From the NCBI RefSeq assembly GCF_017873135.1, contig NZ_JAGGJV010000005.1:1-64000 (forward strand): DNA of 64,000 bases. Reading direction: 5' to 3'. The position numbers were made by a program, and so were the translations under genes. Below the pieces are notes generated by a model. It did not search any database and was not told the DNA's origin. It saw only the letters and a list, made by a program, of their open reading frames with translations. Source of the stretch: Rhizobium herbae. Lineage in GTDB: Bacteria > Pseudomonadota > Alphaproteobacteria > Rhizobiales > Rhizobiaceae. Shown piece by piece: positions 16,618 to 25,822 of the stretch (position 1 is the first letter of the stretch; each line of letters opens with the position of its first letter).

Positions 16618-18012
16618 TCACGACTCCCTCTTCACTTGTTCATTTGATCGGAGCGCCAATACACTTGCAATTACTTTCTCTCTCGCCTGATCGCCCGAGA
16701 CCAACTTAATTAGCTCGCCCCGTAGGTCGTCTTCGCCTTGGAAAGCTACATCCTTCATCCACTGTGCAAGCGGCCGGAATGTCAACCTTGGATAAAACCT
16801 CGTGTGGATTTCCAGGAGCTCATTCAAAGAAAGATCATCGATGTCAGTCTGACTATTTCTTGGCGTAAGGGTTCTAAAGTCTCGATTTGAAGACATCTTC
16901 TTCTTGAATTCAATGTACCTGTTCTCAAGCGTAATGTAATCTAGCGTAGGTTGAGTGTGCTCGCAAGCGCCAGCTATCGAGGCTTGCCAATCATAGAGTT
17001 TGCGGCAAACAGCGTTCTCGCGCATCAATCGGTTAAAGTCTTTGGCCCCGATATCATTTTCGCTCAGCCAGCCCTCGAATTTTACTTCTTCTATTATAGA
17101 AAACCTTTCACGAAAGTTGCATTCCTCGTCTACGATTTCATCTTCCGATGGCTCGATAGCCATCATCTTGCCTAGTAACAGAGCGAGAGACCGATTTAAG
17201 GCGTTAGCCAACGTGGGCTCGAAATTCTCATGCGCTAGTGAAATAAATTTGGCTACTTCCCTTCGTCGAAACCCATCGTTAGTAATCCTGTCTTGCTGAT
17301 CGACTACGTTCATCGAGTGCGTCTTATGAAATTCAAAGCCGACAGGGGCCTCTCGAATAGATCGAACCATCTCGCTTGCAACTTGGAGCGCTTCAACTGC
17401 ATCAAGGCGCTTCTGATCTATAAAATTCCCGTTGAAAACCCTATTAAAAGTTTCGGTCTCATAACCGAGACTTTCTACTTCTTGGTGAAGACGGCTCCTT
17501 GTTCTTTCGGAGAAATGTATGCCGTGTAATCGCTCACGAAGGACAAGTTTTTGTTCTGAAGTGATATCCCCCTTTCGCTCAGCCGCGTCCAATGTAGCTC
17601 GCAAATTGACCATCGGGATTGTAACTTGAGGGTAGCCTAGTCCGGCTGGACCGTACGTCAGCGCAACCTCGTCATCTGCATTGATAACTCCATCACGGTA
17701 ATCCTCGAAAATTCTCCCCGCTCCAATCATCCCGAGCGTATGCAACTCCGCTGCACGTAGAGCGCCCATGCTGCTGGCCCCAATTACGCGAACTCCGTGA
17801 GCCAGAGCATAGAGTATTTCTTTATGCCAGACGCTAAGCGACTGATGGAATTCACCGTCGATCAGCACGATTACGGCGGGGCGCGATGTCCGAACCGCAC
17901 TGTAAATATCCGCCTGTTTCGCGGGTGGCGCATAGTCTGCATCAAAGAGCTCGCGGGCAGCACTCAACGACAAGGTAGGTCCTAAGAAAACTAGCGATCG
18001 TCGCGTATTCAC
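16618..18012 (-). CDS. TfuA-like protein (partner of YcaO)
   Basis: A 464-residue protein. The N-terminal ~150 residues are a TfuA-like domain: VFLGPTLSLSAARELFDADY, IVLIDGEFHQSLSVWHKEIL, GVRVIGASSMGALRAAELHT, then GRIFEDYRDGVINADDEVAL. TfuA was first noted near trifolitoxin genes of Rhizobium. In characterised systems it works with YcaO to make thioamides, and it is thought to help deliver sulfur. The C-terminal ~300 residues are not recognisable and make it longer than the minimal domain. Its start overlaps the ycaO stop by 4 bp (ATGA, 18009-18012) and its stop abuts the precursor start. The region is visibly more AT-rich than the surrounding genes. Confidence 0.85.
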   Translation of the reverse strand: MNTRRSLVFLGPTLSLSAARELFDADYAPPAKQADIYSAVRTSRPAVIVLIDGEFHQSLSVWHKEILYALAHGVRVIGASSMGALRAAELHTLGMIGAGRIFEDYRDGVINADDEVALTYGPAGLGYPQVTIPMVNLRATLDAAERKGDITSEQKLVLRERLHGIHFSERTRSRLHQEVESLGYETETFNRVFNGNFIDQKRLDAVEALQVASEMVRSIREAPVGFEFHKTHSMNVVDQQDRITNDGFRRREVAKFISLAHENFEPTLANALNRSLALLLGKMMAIEPSEDEIVDEECNFRERFSIIEEVKFEGWLSENDIGAKDFNRLMRENAVCRKLYDWQASIAGACEHTQPTLDYITLENRYIEFKKKMSSNRDFRTLTPRNSQTDIDDLSLNELLEIHTRFYPRLTFRPLAQWMKDVAFQGEDDLRGELIKLVSGDQAREKVIASVLALRSNEQVKRES

Positions 18013-19334
18013 CCGTGGTTTCCTCCTGCCTGAGAATGAAACAGAGTACTTTTTAGTCCGGAGGAGTTTCCTTCACTTCGCGAAAGGTTGCGAGTTAATG
18101 AGAGAGCTCTCCTACGTGGTCGGTAGCCACTGCCGGGGTACCCTTCCAGCCCGGGAACGATTACTTTTACAAAGGTCTGCTCGCAGTCGAACATTTTTAG
18201 TTCGACCACTATGACCTGTGTCACGTTAACTTCTTGAAGCAAATGTAGTGCTGAGTTCAAGTCTTTATGGATATAATTACTTATAGACTCTGGGTGCGGG
18301 TGGAATTGCAACATTTGTTGATCATCGATTGCTGCAATTGATCTTCGGTAATCGGCCTTGGCAACGCGTTCTAAGGCGAAATGAAATACATCGTCCCGCG
18401 CACCTGCAATCACCACGGCACGACCTTGGCATGCTTCTGTAATGGCCCGGAGCATCGCCATTTCGTTTGATAGATGGGTGCCAAAACCCTCCACAATTTG
18501 GCCGACACCGCGTGCATCGTTTAAGATGGCAGCTCGAAAGGTCGGGACTTTCGTATCGCTTGTGCAATCGAATAGCGCTAACCTTGCCCCAGACCTTTCA
18601 ATGCGTGACTTGAGACGCTGAACAGATTCATACGGAACGGTCGCAACGTTTATCTTTCCTACCAACGATCCGGATATCTCTGAACGGATTTTATGGAGAG
18701 CTATTGCATCACGCTCGATTGTTTCGAGAAGACCTGAAAGCACAGCCTCCACGATATCGTTTCCGGATGCCAACCCGTTAGAATCGGTGACAAACGCAGC
18801 GATACTTGGAAATCGAACCTCCGTGAGATTAGGAGCCATCAGTGCGGCCTGGATTGGAACAGCAACCTCCTGTTGGTTCACAATATCCCAGCCGAGAGTC
18901 CAAGTTTCGGGCCAACGAGCGTTGAAAGCCTCTCCGCTCCTAAGCGGCAACTCCTCTGTCCTTAGACAGTTGTGGGCCTGAGTTAGTTCAGAGTAGGTGC
19001 AGTAGATGTAATCTAGCTTCGCGAATTCAGCGTGATGAAGCTCCAATGACTCCATTGCGCCCGATGTCATTGCCGTGACAAGATCAACACCTTTCCCTGA
19101 GGAAACCGCTATTGTTCTGCTTGTCGGCCGAATTGCAAGAGTAACAGGAACGCCAATCTTGTCCAATCCTGTTATATCCGCGAGGCGAGTTACTCCCGCC
19201 GCAATGAGCAATTCTTTTATCTCACTCAAGGTTTCGCTTGGCGGTTTTGATCGTTGGCTCCCATGAGACTTTTGACTAAAATATCGATTTCCTTTGAAAA
19301 GAAATCCACTACCCGTATCCAAATGTTCATTCAT
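18009..19334 (-). CDS. YcaO-domain peptide-modifying enzyme
   Basis: A 441-residue YcaO protein. With the start at 19334, the ATP-binding motifs are SSGKG (78-82) followed by TSGAMESLELHHAE, SNGLASG (185-191) with GLLETIERDA (201-210), and EGFGTHLSNEMAMLRAITEA (282-301) with QGR. YcaO enzymes use ATP to phosphorylate a peptide amide backbone. With a TfuA partner, known members make thioamides; others make azolines. The ATG at 19334 (MNEHLDTGSGFLFKG) follows GAAGG with good spacing. The frame is open to 19496, but the extra 54 residues show no family similarity. It is the first gene of the three-gene operon. No separate E1-like or ocin-ThiF partner is adjacent. Confidence 0.88.
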   Translation of the reverse strand: MNEHLDTGSGFLFKGNRYFSQKSHGSQRSKPPSETLSEIKELLIAAGVTRLADITGLDKIGVPVTLAIRPTSRTIAVSSGKGVDLVTAMTSGAMESLELHHAEFAKLDYIYCTYSELTQAHNCLRTEELPLRSGEAFNARWPETWTLGWDIVNQQEVAVPIQAALMAPNLTEVRFPSIAAFVTDSNGLASGNDIVEAVLSGLLETIERDAIALHKIRSEISGSLVGKINVATVPYESVQRLKSRIERSGARLALFDCTSDTKVPTFRAAILNDARGVGQIVEGFGTHLSNEMAMLRAITEACQGRAVVIAGARDDVFHFALERVAKADYRRSIAAIDDQQMLQFHPHPESISNYIHKDLNSALHLLQEVNVTQVIVVELKMFDCEQTFVKVIVPGLEGYPGSGYRPRRRALSLTRNLSRSEGNSSGLKSTLFHSQAGGNHG

Positions 19335-19825
19335 GGATAGCCTTCGTTGATTTATGCAATCTTTGGCAGGAAGCGCGGTTATCAACATACTAACGTGCGG
19401 CGAATTGTCGACCCTTTCCACGGGGTAGTTCCAAAGGCATTTTTGCTCGAGGATGCTCGGCACAAACATCTGCTTGGATTTGACGATGTCGCGCATCTCC
19501 TAGCATCTGCGACAGTTCGACCGCACTTGAATTTGAAAGGGAATTTCTATCGCGAAAGTCTGTCGCAAGAATCAGAGTTTCGCGGCCGATTTTTGCGACG
19601 CGAATGACCGCTTAGGGCAAAAAGCGGACCCCGCTGCCAAACATCAAAGTATTCTGTAAGATGACCACTTGCGCCCTCATAACGGTCGTTCGAGCGTCCT
19701 GGACTGGCGCATGAAAGCATCCGTCCGTTTATGTGTCGCCCATCCTGGCGGCAGCCGTGCGGAAAACTGTAAGTTCCGACACGCGCCAATGGTGGCGAAA
19801 GGAACCCTCGAATGATCCAGATTCC
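19335..19825. other. Upstream region of the ycaO operon, no gene
   Basis: About 490 bp between the ycaO start and the stop of the DUF3883 remnant. It must hold the promoter of the minus-strand operon, but I cannot pick -35/-10 boxes with confidence. The minus-strand frame above the chosen ycaO start continues to 19496. Nothing else here looks like protein or a stable RNA. Confidence 0.4.
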
Positions 19826-20522
19826 CTATCTCGCCCCCTGATCGCTGGACCGGCGCGCGAACGTGAACTCCAGCGCCTCGGCCCGATCAACCCCCGTCAG
19901 CGTCAGGTCGCTGCGGACCCGCACATCTAAGTTGGCGAGCGGGTCGAAGATGAAGCGCACGCGAAGCTCGCCGGCACCATCCTCCAAGCCGGTGACGACC
20001 GCCAGGAAGAAGTCGGGATCGTGTCTCGCCGCCGCGACCTCGCTCGCGGTCAGCGTGACGTCGGTCGGCAGCGCCCCCCCCCGAACTCATCTTGATCTCG
20101 TAGCACTGGCGAAGCTCGTCGATGGCGTCGACGCCCAAGCCGCGAACCGCGCGCAGGTCGTTGAACCTCGCCACGTCAAGCTGGAGCGCACGCCGCACCG
20201 CATCCAACGCCATGCGCTCGCGATCCGAGGTGGGAGGAAGGACGGTGCGCGGCGTCGAGGCTTCCGCGCCGCCGCCGCCCGGCTGGAAACGACGCTCCTT
20301 CGCCTTCCGCGCCTTGGCGAATACCAGGTCCCCGGTCGGCGTCGCGCCAGCGTTCACGATGACGCCCGCAGAAGGCTCGAGCTCGCCCAGCTCCCGTAGC
20401 TTGCGCACCTGGACGGTCGGCTTCGGCGCGGCCTTGCCCGCCTCCTGCTTAGGGCTGGATACTTGGGCACCATCGTGATGATGTGACGTGATTTGAGATG
20501 AGGCGTGGCACGATGTCGGCAA
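19826..20522 (-). pseudogene. Remnant of a DUF3883-domain (sacsin/NO VEIN-like) protein, frameshifted
   Basis: The minus-strand frame from 20522 reads ...ERMALDAVRRALQLDVARFN...DAIDELRQCYEIKMSSG and then hits a run of nine G (plus-strand C run 20076-20084). After the run the frame degenerates. Removing one G restores ALPTDVTLTASEVAAARHDP, DFFLAVVTGLEDGAGELRVR and IFDPLANLD, ending at TAG 19826-19828. The pattern (YEIK.S.G, then D-V-TLT-SE, then PDFFLAVV) is that of the C-terminal DUF3883 domain found in large ATPase proteins, some of which lie in defence loci. The upstream ATPase part is absent, so it is a 3' remnant. No good start or ribosome site is seen at 20522. Confidence 0.6.
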
Positions 20523-20540
20523 CTCACATCAAGTCTCCGG

Positions 20541-20571
20541 CAACCTGAAACAAATTGCGCTCATTTGATTC
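20541..20571 (+). repeat. Direct repeat, copy 1
   Basis: A 31-bp unit with core AAACAAATTGCG and TCATTTGATTC. It matches copy 2 at 28 of 31 positions. Confidence 0.65.
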
Positions 20572-20667
20572 TGCCCCCCGGATTCTTTGATTCGGAACTC
20601 GAATAAGGTGATTCACCAACGCCGTTCGCGGCCGAACAATTCATCATGACGTGAGATGACGTGCCCG

Positions 20668-20698
20668 CAACTCGAAACAAATTGCGGTCATTTGATTC
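20668..20698 (+). repeat. Direct repeat, copy 2
   Basis: Same 31-bp unit as copy 1, start-to-start distance 127 bp. Both lie between the DUF3883 remnant and the small gene at 20812. They could be operator sites, iterons or recombination relics. Confidence 0.65.
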
Positions 20699-20811
20699 AT
20701 AGTTCTGCGCCGCCGATTCAAAGGTCGATATTTCCGATTCGGCCAAACAAGGCTTGTGCCGGTGGGCCGGTCCCCTACCATTGAGGAGGTTGAGGATCTG
20801 GAGGAAGCAGC

Positions 20812-21126
20812 ATGACCCTGAAGATAGCCAGGCAGCGACAGAAGGCGCTTCGCGACGCCAACAGAAGGGCGAAGCGGCCTGACAGGGATGACGTGGCCCG
20901 GGTGGCGCTGTTCTGGCTGATCCGGCGGGCGATCGACAAGGGGCAGCAGATGGAGCTTGAGAAGTTCCAGAACAAGATCGTCTCGATGCTGACGGATCAG
21001 GGGTTTGATGAGCGCGAATGCGACGTAGTGTTCGACGATCTTGTCGCCAAGTACCGGACGGGCGGCTCGCCGTTTCGTAGGAAAATCCACCTGATCTATC
21101 CCGACGGCGCCGACCAGGAGGTCTGA
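20812..21126 (+). CDS. Hypothetical protein
   Basis: A 104-residue cytoplasmic protein. The N-terminus is very basic (MTLKIARQRQKALRDANRRAK), followed by a helical middle (VARVALFWLIRRAIDKGQQM) and a C-terminal part with RTGGSPFRRKIHLIYPDG. A ribosome site (GAGGAAG) precedes the ATG. I do not recognise a family. Its position upstream of the recombinase gene, behind a pair of direct repeats, would suit a small DNA-binding or accessory protein of a mobile element, but that is inference. Confidence 0.6.
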   Translation: MTLKIARQRQKALRDANRRAKRPDRDDVARVALFWLIRRAIDKGQQMELEKFQNKIVSMLTDQGFDERECDVVFDDLVAKYRTGGSPFRRKIHLIYPDGADQEV

Positions 21127-21359
21127 GCGCATCCGGGTCCACTTGTTGTTACCGGATCTGCTTGCTCGACGAGGCCGATCAACGCCTAACGGCGCTTGAT
21201 GCAATGATAACTTCTCCCCCCATTACTTCCTAAAACGCCGTTTGATTCTGAATCGGATTTCTGGAGAAATAGACGGCTCCAATCCTTCTTTAATCCACTT
21301 CGCTTAGCTCGGCCGGCCCCTCGCATAGAGGGTCCGAGTAACGAACATGATTAAGTGAA

Positions 21360-23695
21360 ATGACCAAGCTAACTGCAATCAAAGCCTTCCAACGTAAGAT
21401 CGACGCCTATTGCGAACTGCGTCTCTCGACCATCTTCTCCGGCGACGAAGCCGAAGCCCTCAAAGCCTATATGCGGCGACTTATCGAGCGAAGGTGCGGG
21501 CCGCCCCGGATGGAGGGCCGCACTGAATGGAATGTCGTTGCCCGCATGACCGGGATCGACGCTCGATCGCTTGCATCGCATCACCGTTTGATCGACCCCG
21601 GGTTTGATGCCATCGTCCGGTGGAGCAGGGACGGTGAGAAAACTCCGGGAGAGACGAAAGAAGGCCCTCGCAAGCCCAAAGGCCCGACGGTGACAAACAA
21701 GGTCGGCGCCGAGAATGGGAAATTGACAATAAATTCCACGCCTTCCGAGACTGCGCGTTCTCAGGTTGCCTCCGCGGTGCATAAGCCTGGCGTGAAAGTC
21801 GAGTTTCCGGAACCTCTGTTTCGCGAGTGGGATGACCCCGCCGATTTCGCCGAAGCACTCCTGCTCCACATGCGTCGCCACGGTGAGACCTACTGGGTTC
21901 TCTATCGATCGGTCGTGCGGGCTGACGAGCCCATGGACAAGAATACGCTGCTGAGTTGGATTGAAGGCCGGCGCGTGCCGCGAAGCACAGACAGCTTCGA
22001 TATCCTTGGTCGTATCGAGCGCCGTTACCGTCTCTCGGAAGGCTATTTCGAGGCGAAGCTGCCGCATCAGTCGCGATCGGCGTGCGGGTTCAATCTATCG
22101 GGTATCGAGCCTGCGGAGCGACGCAGGATCGCGTGGCATCTACCAAATGACTTCAATTCGCTTCCGTTCGCCAAGCGCGAGGAGATTCTGGATTGGGTCC
22201 GTCGCGTGATCATCAGCGGGTCGACGGATTACCGCAAATTTCAGGCTGCCGCGGCGAAGCAGCGCTACGCCATCCGCTTTCCCGGCGTATCCTACGGCGG
22301 ACGTGCGCCACGCGATGGAAAGATCACTGTACCGGCGAACTACGAGGAAACGTGGATCGAGGATCCCGATCTGCTGTCGGGCGTCATCGATGCGCCACCA
22401 GCGCTTGCCATGGAAATGGCCGACCTGGTCCGCTTCAAAACAACGGCACTGACATCGATCGGCTTTCAGCGCAACGGTGTCTGGGGCGAGGAAACCGCCT
22501 CCCAGAAGATCGAGCATCTCGGCTTGATGTTCGGCGCACTTGCGGCGTCAAAGGCGGGAGAGATCAAGGGGTATGGGGTGCCGCTGCGTCAACTGACCTT
22601 TGGGCTGCTTATCTTTCCGGGTGTCTGGGATTGGTATCTGCAATGGCGCGAAAGCCGCCGGGGCTTCTATACGGCGTGGGAAGTCGATATGCTGCGGATC
22701 GCCCTGGCAATCACCAAGGAAGGCACAGGATGGCTTCGACAGCATCCGGAACTCCTAGGGCGTGTCCAACCTATTGCCGGTCTCGTCTCGCAGAATGAGA
22801 TCGACTACGCCCGTGAGGATTGGCACGGAGCCTGCGACGATTTCCACAAACACGCAGCCCACCGGGTCAAAGAGATACAGCGTATCGCCCGTGTCCATCG
22901 CGATCCCTTCGAACCGATCATGCCGGTCCTCGAAGCTGACAGTCCGGTCGGCGAATATCGGAAGATCACCGAGGAGATCATCAGGCTGATGCCTGATGAG
23001 GAGCGCTATCCGCGTCCGGCCGCGGAAGCAGTTCGCTCGTTCCTAATGCTCCGCCTGGGACTGCATCTCGGACTTCGCCAGAAAAACCTTCGGCAATTGA
23101 TGCTATGCCCACGCGGACAGATGCCACGCCCGGAACGCGTGCTTGAAAAACTCAAGCGTGGAGAGCTCCGTTGGAGTGATCGTGACGGTGGCTGGGAGGC
23201 GCTGATTCCAGCGGTGGCTTTCAAAAATGCCCACTCGTCGTTTTTCGGAGACAAGCCGTTTCGGCTGCTTCTGCCGGATCTGCTCGACCTCTACCGTTAC
23301 ATTGATGACTACGTCGATCGCCATCGCTCCACGCTTCTCAAGGGAGTTGCCGATCCCGGAACATTCTTTGTGAAGACCGTCAAGACGACAAGCACCGATG
23401 CAGCATACGACGTCACGACCTTTTACGAGGCATGGCGGCTCACCATCCAACGCTATGGAATCTACAATCCATACACCGGGCGAGGAGCGATCAAGGGCCT
23501 GCTGCCCCATGGCCCGCATAACGTTCGGGATGTGCTGGCGACCCATATCCTGAAGCAGACCGGTTCATACGAACAGGCTAGCTACGCATCCAGGATACGG
23601 CGGACATGGTGGCCAAACACTACGGCCGTTTCCTTCCACAGGACAAGGCGGCACTGGCCGCACGCATTCTCAATCAGGTTTGGGAAGCCGCCTAG
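21360..23695 (+). pseudogene. Large tyrosine recombinase/integrase, frameshifted before the catalytic Tyr
   Basis: The frame from ATG 21360 encodes about 745 good residues, then shifts. The C-terminal part contains tyrosine-recombinase features: the first Arg in LHLGLRQKNLRQL and the His-x-x-Arg motif HNVRDVLATHIL. At about 23586-23592 (TACGCATCC) the frame changes. In the neighbouring frame the expected ending appears, IQDTADMVAKHYGRFLPQDK then AALAARILNQVWEAA, with stop TAG at 23693-23695. The catalytic Tyr (KHYGRF) is therefore out of frame; one inserted base would repair it. Without repair, the original frame runs on to 23843 with unrelated residues. It faces the recombinase at 23741-25822 tail to tail. 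It could be a true mutation or a base error. Confidence 0.7.
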
Positions 23696-23708
23696 TAGTT
23701 CTGAGCAA

Positions 23709-23735
23709 GCCAAGGCGGAAATCATTTCCGCTTTG
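23709..23735. repeat. Palindromic element, copy 2
   Basis: The centre is GCGGAAATCATTTCCGC, as at 5775-5801; 24 of 27 positions match. It lies between the two convergent recombinase genes, just after the restored stop of the first. Confidence 0.6.
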
Positions 23736-23740
23736 GTCGC

Positions 23741-25822
23741 TTACTTCTTGCCTTCACGTGCCCATGGCGGCGGTTGCTTGTTCTCGATCCATGGGAGGAG
23801 TTGCAAAGGCTTCCGTTCGACGATCGAAGTGATGATAGGGTAGTGCTGCAAAGCGCTCCGCATCAGGGGAAGACCGGCCGGGTTGGTGTATCGCGTGTTG
23901 GTTTCGCTGCCTTCGCTCAGCCGACCGGAGATGTCGTCGATAACTTCAGTCGGGACGCCGGCCTGCTTCAGGGTATCTGCCATACCATGGCGAAGGGCAT
24001 GAATGGATCGCTCCCACATTTTTTCCCCAAGGGCGCCGCGCATCACGGGGATGAAGGTGTCGTAGAAACGATTGCCCGGATCGTTCTCCGTCTTATCCGA
24101 GAAAAGATCCGGGAAGAGCGCTTCGTATCCAAGTCCCTTGATTGCCTGATAGTAGTCGAGGAAGCCCAATCGAACCATTTCGTCGGGCATGGGTAGCAGC
24201 CGTTTTGATTGTGCGGTCTTCAACCGCCTGATGCCATTCGTGCGAAGGAGGATGACATACCCGTCTTCGTCCTTTGCAATGTCGTCCACTGCGAGGCCAG
24301 CGAACTCTTTGCGTCTAGGGCCCAGGTAGGTGAACAGGATCGGCAGATAATAAAGCGAATCGTGGAAGACATGCTTGCCCGGTTTCCGCCGTTTTCCCCG
24401 CAGATGATCCTGCGAGCCCGTATAGATCGGACTTGAGAAAATCGGAGCGATGTCTTGAGGCTTCGGTTTGTACTGCTGGTGACGGATGTCTCCGGCTTTG
24501 GGCTTTCTCGGGCGTAGACCCTCGAACGTCCAATTCTCGATTTCGAACCCGTGGCCTTTCAGATGCTTCAGGAAGTGTTGCAGGTTTCCGAAGTGCTTGC
24601 GGATTGTCGTGGAGGCCAGACCGACCTTCGCCTTGGTTCCCACAGCGTCAGCCGCCTTGCGCAGTTTCTCGCCTTCTGCTCGAAGTTCCGGCGCTGACAT
24701 GACGCGCATCTTGCTGCTTCGGCCCCAGTTGGTCGGAATGTCGTTGAAGTGCTGACGCAGCAGGCCAATGTGATACTGCTCGATCTGTCCGGAATGCTCT
24801 ACATCATGTTCCATGAGTACGGATTTGAACATCCGAACCAGTGCCATCGCATCTCGGCCGGTTTCCGTTGTCCATTCTTCGCCCATGTTGGCGATGAGCT
24901 TCTCGCATGCTTGCTCAAAATCTGCGACGGCTACAACCCTCTGGCTTGCTTTAGCTGCTGCCGTCTTGGCGTTCGGTACCACGCGCGGTGAGAGGTCGAG
25001 GTAGGCAATTTCCTCTGGCTCCGGGATATCAGTTGCAGTCGGTGCCGGCTGGCTCTTCTTGGCCAGCCCCAATGAAAAAGCGGCGCCGGGTTCGACCTCG
25101 ACAGGCTTCTCCTCGACCACGGACTTGTTCGCTCTGCCGCCACCTGTGAATTCGCTTGAGGTTCGGTCGACGAGTTCGTGTCGATCGTCGATGTCGAGGA
25201 GGGCTGCGGCACGGCCTTCGAACATTTTCGACATCGCCCGTTCACGATTGACGGCGGTGTCGTCAACATCGAATTGATAGATCAACCGCCGGATCCCGTC
25301 CTCGAAGCCGGCGCTGCGTGCAATCGTGAGCTCGGCAAGATAGTTTGCCCGGATGGCGTCGACATGCGAGGCAGGCACGCCGTTCTTCAGCAGGTAGGCG
25401 AGCCCGGGGCAGTCGCCATCGAAGCTGAGGTCCGAGCGGGTCCCGAATTTCGCCAGGAGCTGACAGGCCCAGCCAGCCTCGAGATCGAGTTCCATCTCGA
25501 CGACGTCGCCACCCCGCCCATTGCGCTTGGCCATAGTGCTGATGTCATCGAGCCTCTCGAGCTCTTGGTCCCGCACGTGCTCTAACAGGATCTGGAGCGG
25601 CTTCTTGGCGGTCATCACGTCCTTCGAATTCATCTTCAGTTCGGCCAGCCGCGTATTGAGCTTCCGGCCGATGATCTGAGCCTTTCTATGGTCGGAACAA
25701 TGAAGGCTGAGTGAAAGTCGGCTGCCTGGCCGACAGTGGATGAAGGCGGCCGGGATGCGCGGCCGCCAGTAGAAGATGTTTCCGCGGCGGATGAGATTCT
25801 CGACCTCGTGGCGCACAGCCAT
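23741..25822 (-). CDS. Tyrosine recombinase/integrase (DUF6538-type N-terminus)
   Basis: A 693-residue site-specific recombinase. It begins with a short basic region containing RRGNIFYWRPRIPAAF, typical of the DUF6538 N-terminal segment of phage-like integrases. The catalytic set is visible in the last third: Arg in TYLGPRRKEFAGL, His-x-x-Arg in HALRHGMADTL, and the nucleophile Tyr in NTRYTNPAGLP. The gene reads away from the tRNA-Gln 3' end, 145 bp from it, the usual place for an island integrase. It is complete, unlike the neighbouring recombinase. It would catalyse integration and excision of the island; the exact att site is not demonstrated. Confidence 0.85.
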   Translation of the reverse strand: MAVRHEVENLIRRGNIFYWRPRIPAAFIHCRPGSRLSLSLHCSDHRKAQIIGRKLNTRLAELKMNSKDVMTAKKPLQILLEHVRDQELERLDDISTMAKRNGRGGDVVEMELDLEAGWACQLLAKFGTRSDLSFDGDCPGLAYLLKNGVPASHVDAIRANYLAELTIARSAGFEDGIRRLIYQFDVDDTAVNRERAMSKMFEGRAAALLDIDDRHELVDRTSSEFTGGGRANKSVVEEKPVEVEPGAAFSLGLAKKSQPAPTATDIPEPEEIAYLDLSPRVVPNAKTAAAKASQRVVAVADFEQACEKLIANMGEEWTTETGRDAMALVRMFKSVLMEHDVEHSGQIEQYHIGLLRQHFNDIPTNWGRSSKMRVMSAPELRAEGEKLRKAADAVGTKAKVGLASTTIRKHFGNLQHFLKHLKGHGFEIENWTFEGLRPRKPKAGDIRHQQYKPKPQDIAPIFSSPIYTGSQDHLRGKRRKPGKHVFHDSLYYLPILFTYLGPRRKEFAGLAVDDIAKDEDGYVILLRTNGIRRLKTAQSKRLLPMPDEMVRLGFLDYYQAIKGLGYEALFPDLFSDKTENDPGNRFYDTFIPVMRGALGEKMWERSIHALRHGMADTLKQAGVPTEVIDDISGRLSEGSETNTRYTNPAGLPLMRSALQHYPIITSIVERKPLQLLPWIENKQPPPWAREGKK

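Noticed and set aside
16300..19334. Trifolitoxin-type (tfx) cluster
   Set aside because: TfuA and YcaO recall it, but the other tfx genes are absent and the precursor has a Nif11-type leader instead of the short TfxA peptide.
20541..20698. CRISPR array
   Set aside because: Only two imperfect repeats 127 bp apart, no spacers of uniform length and no cas genes.
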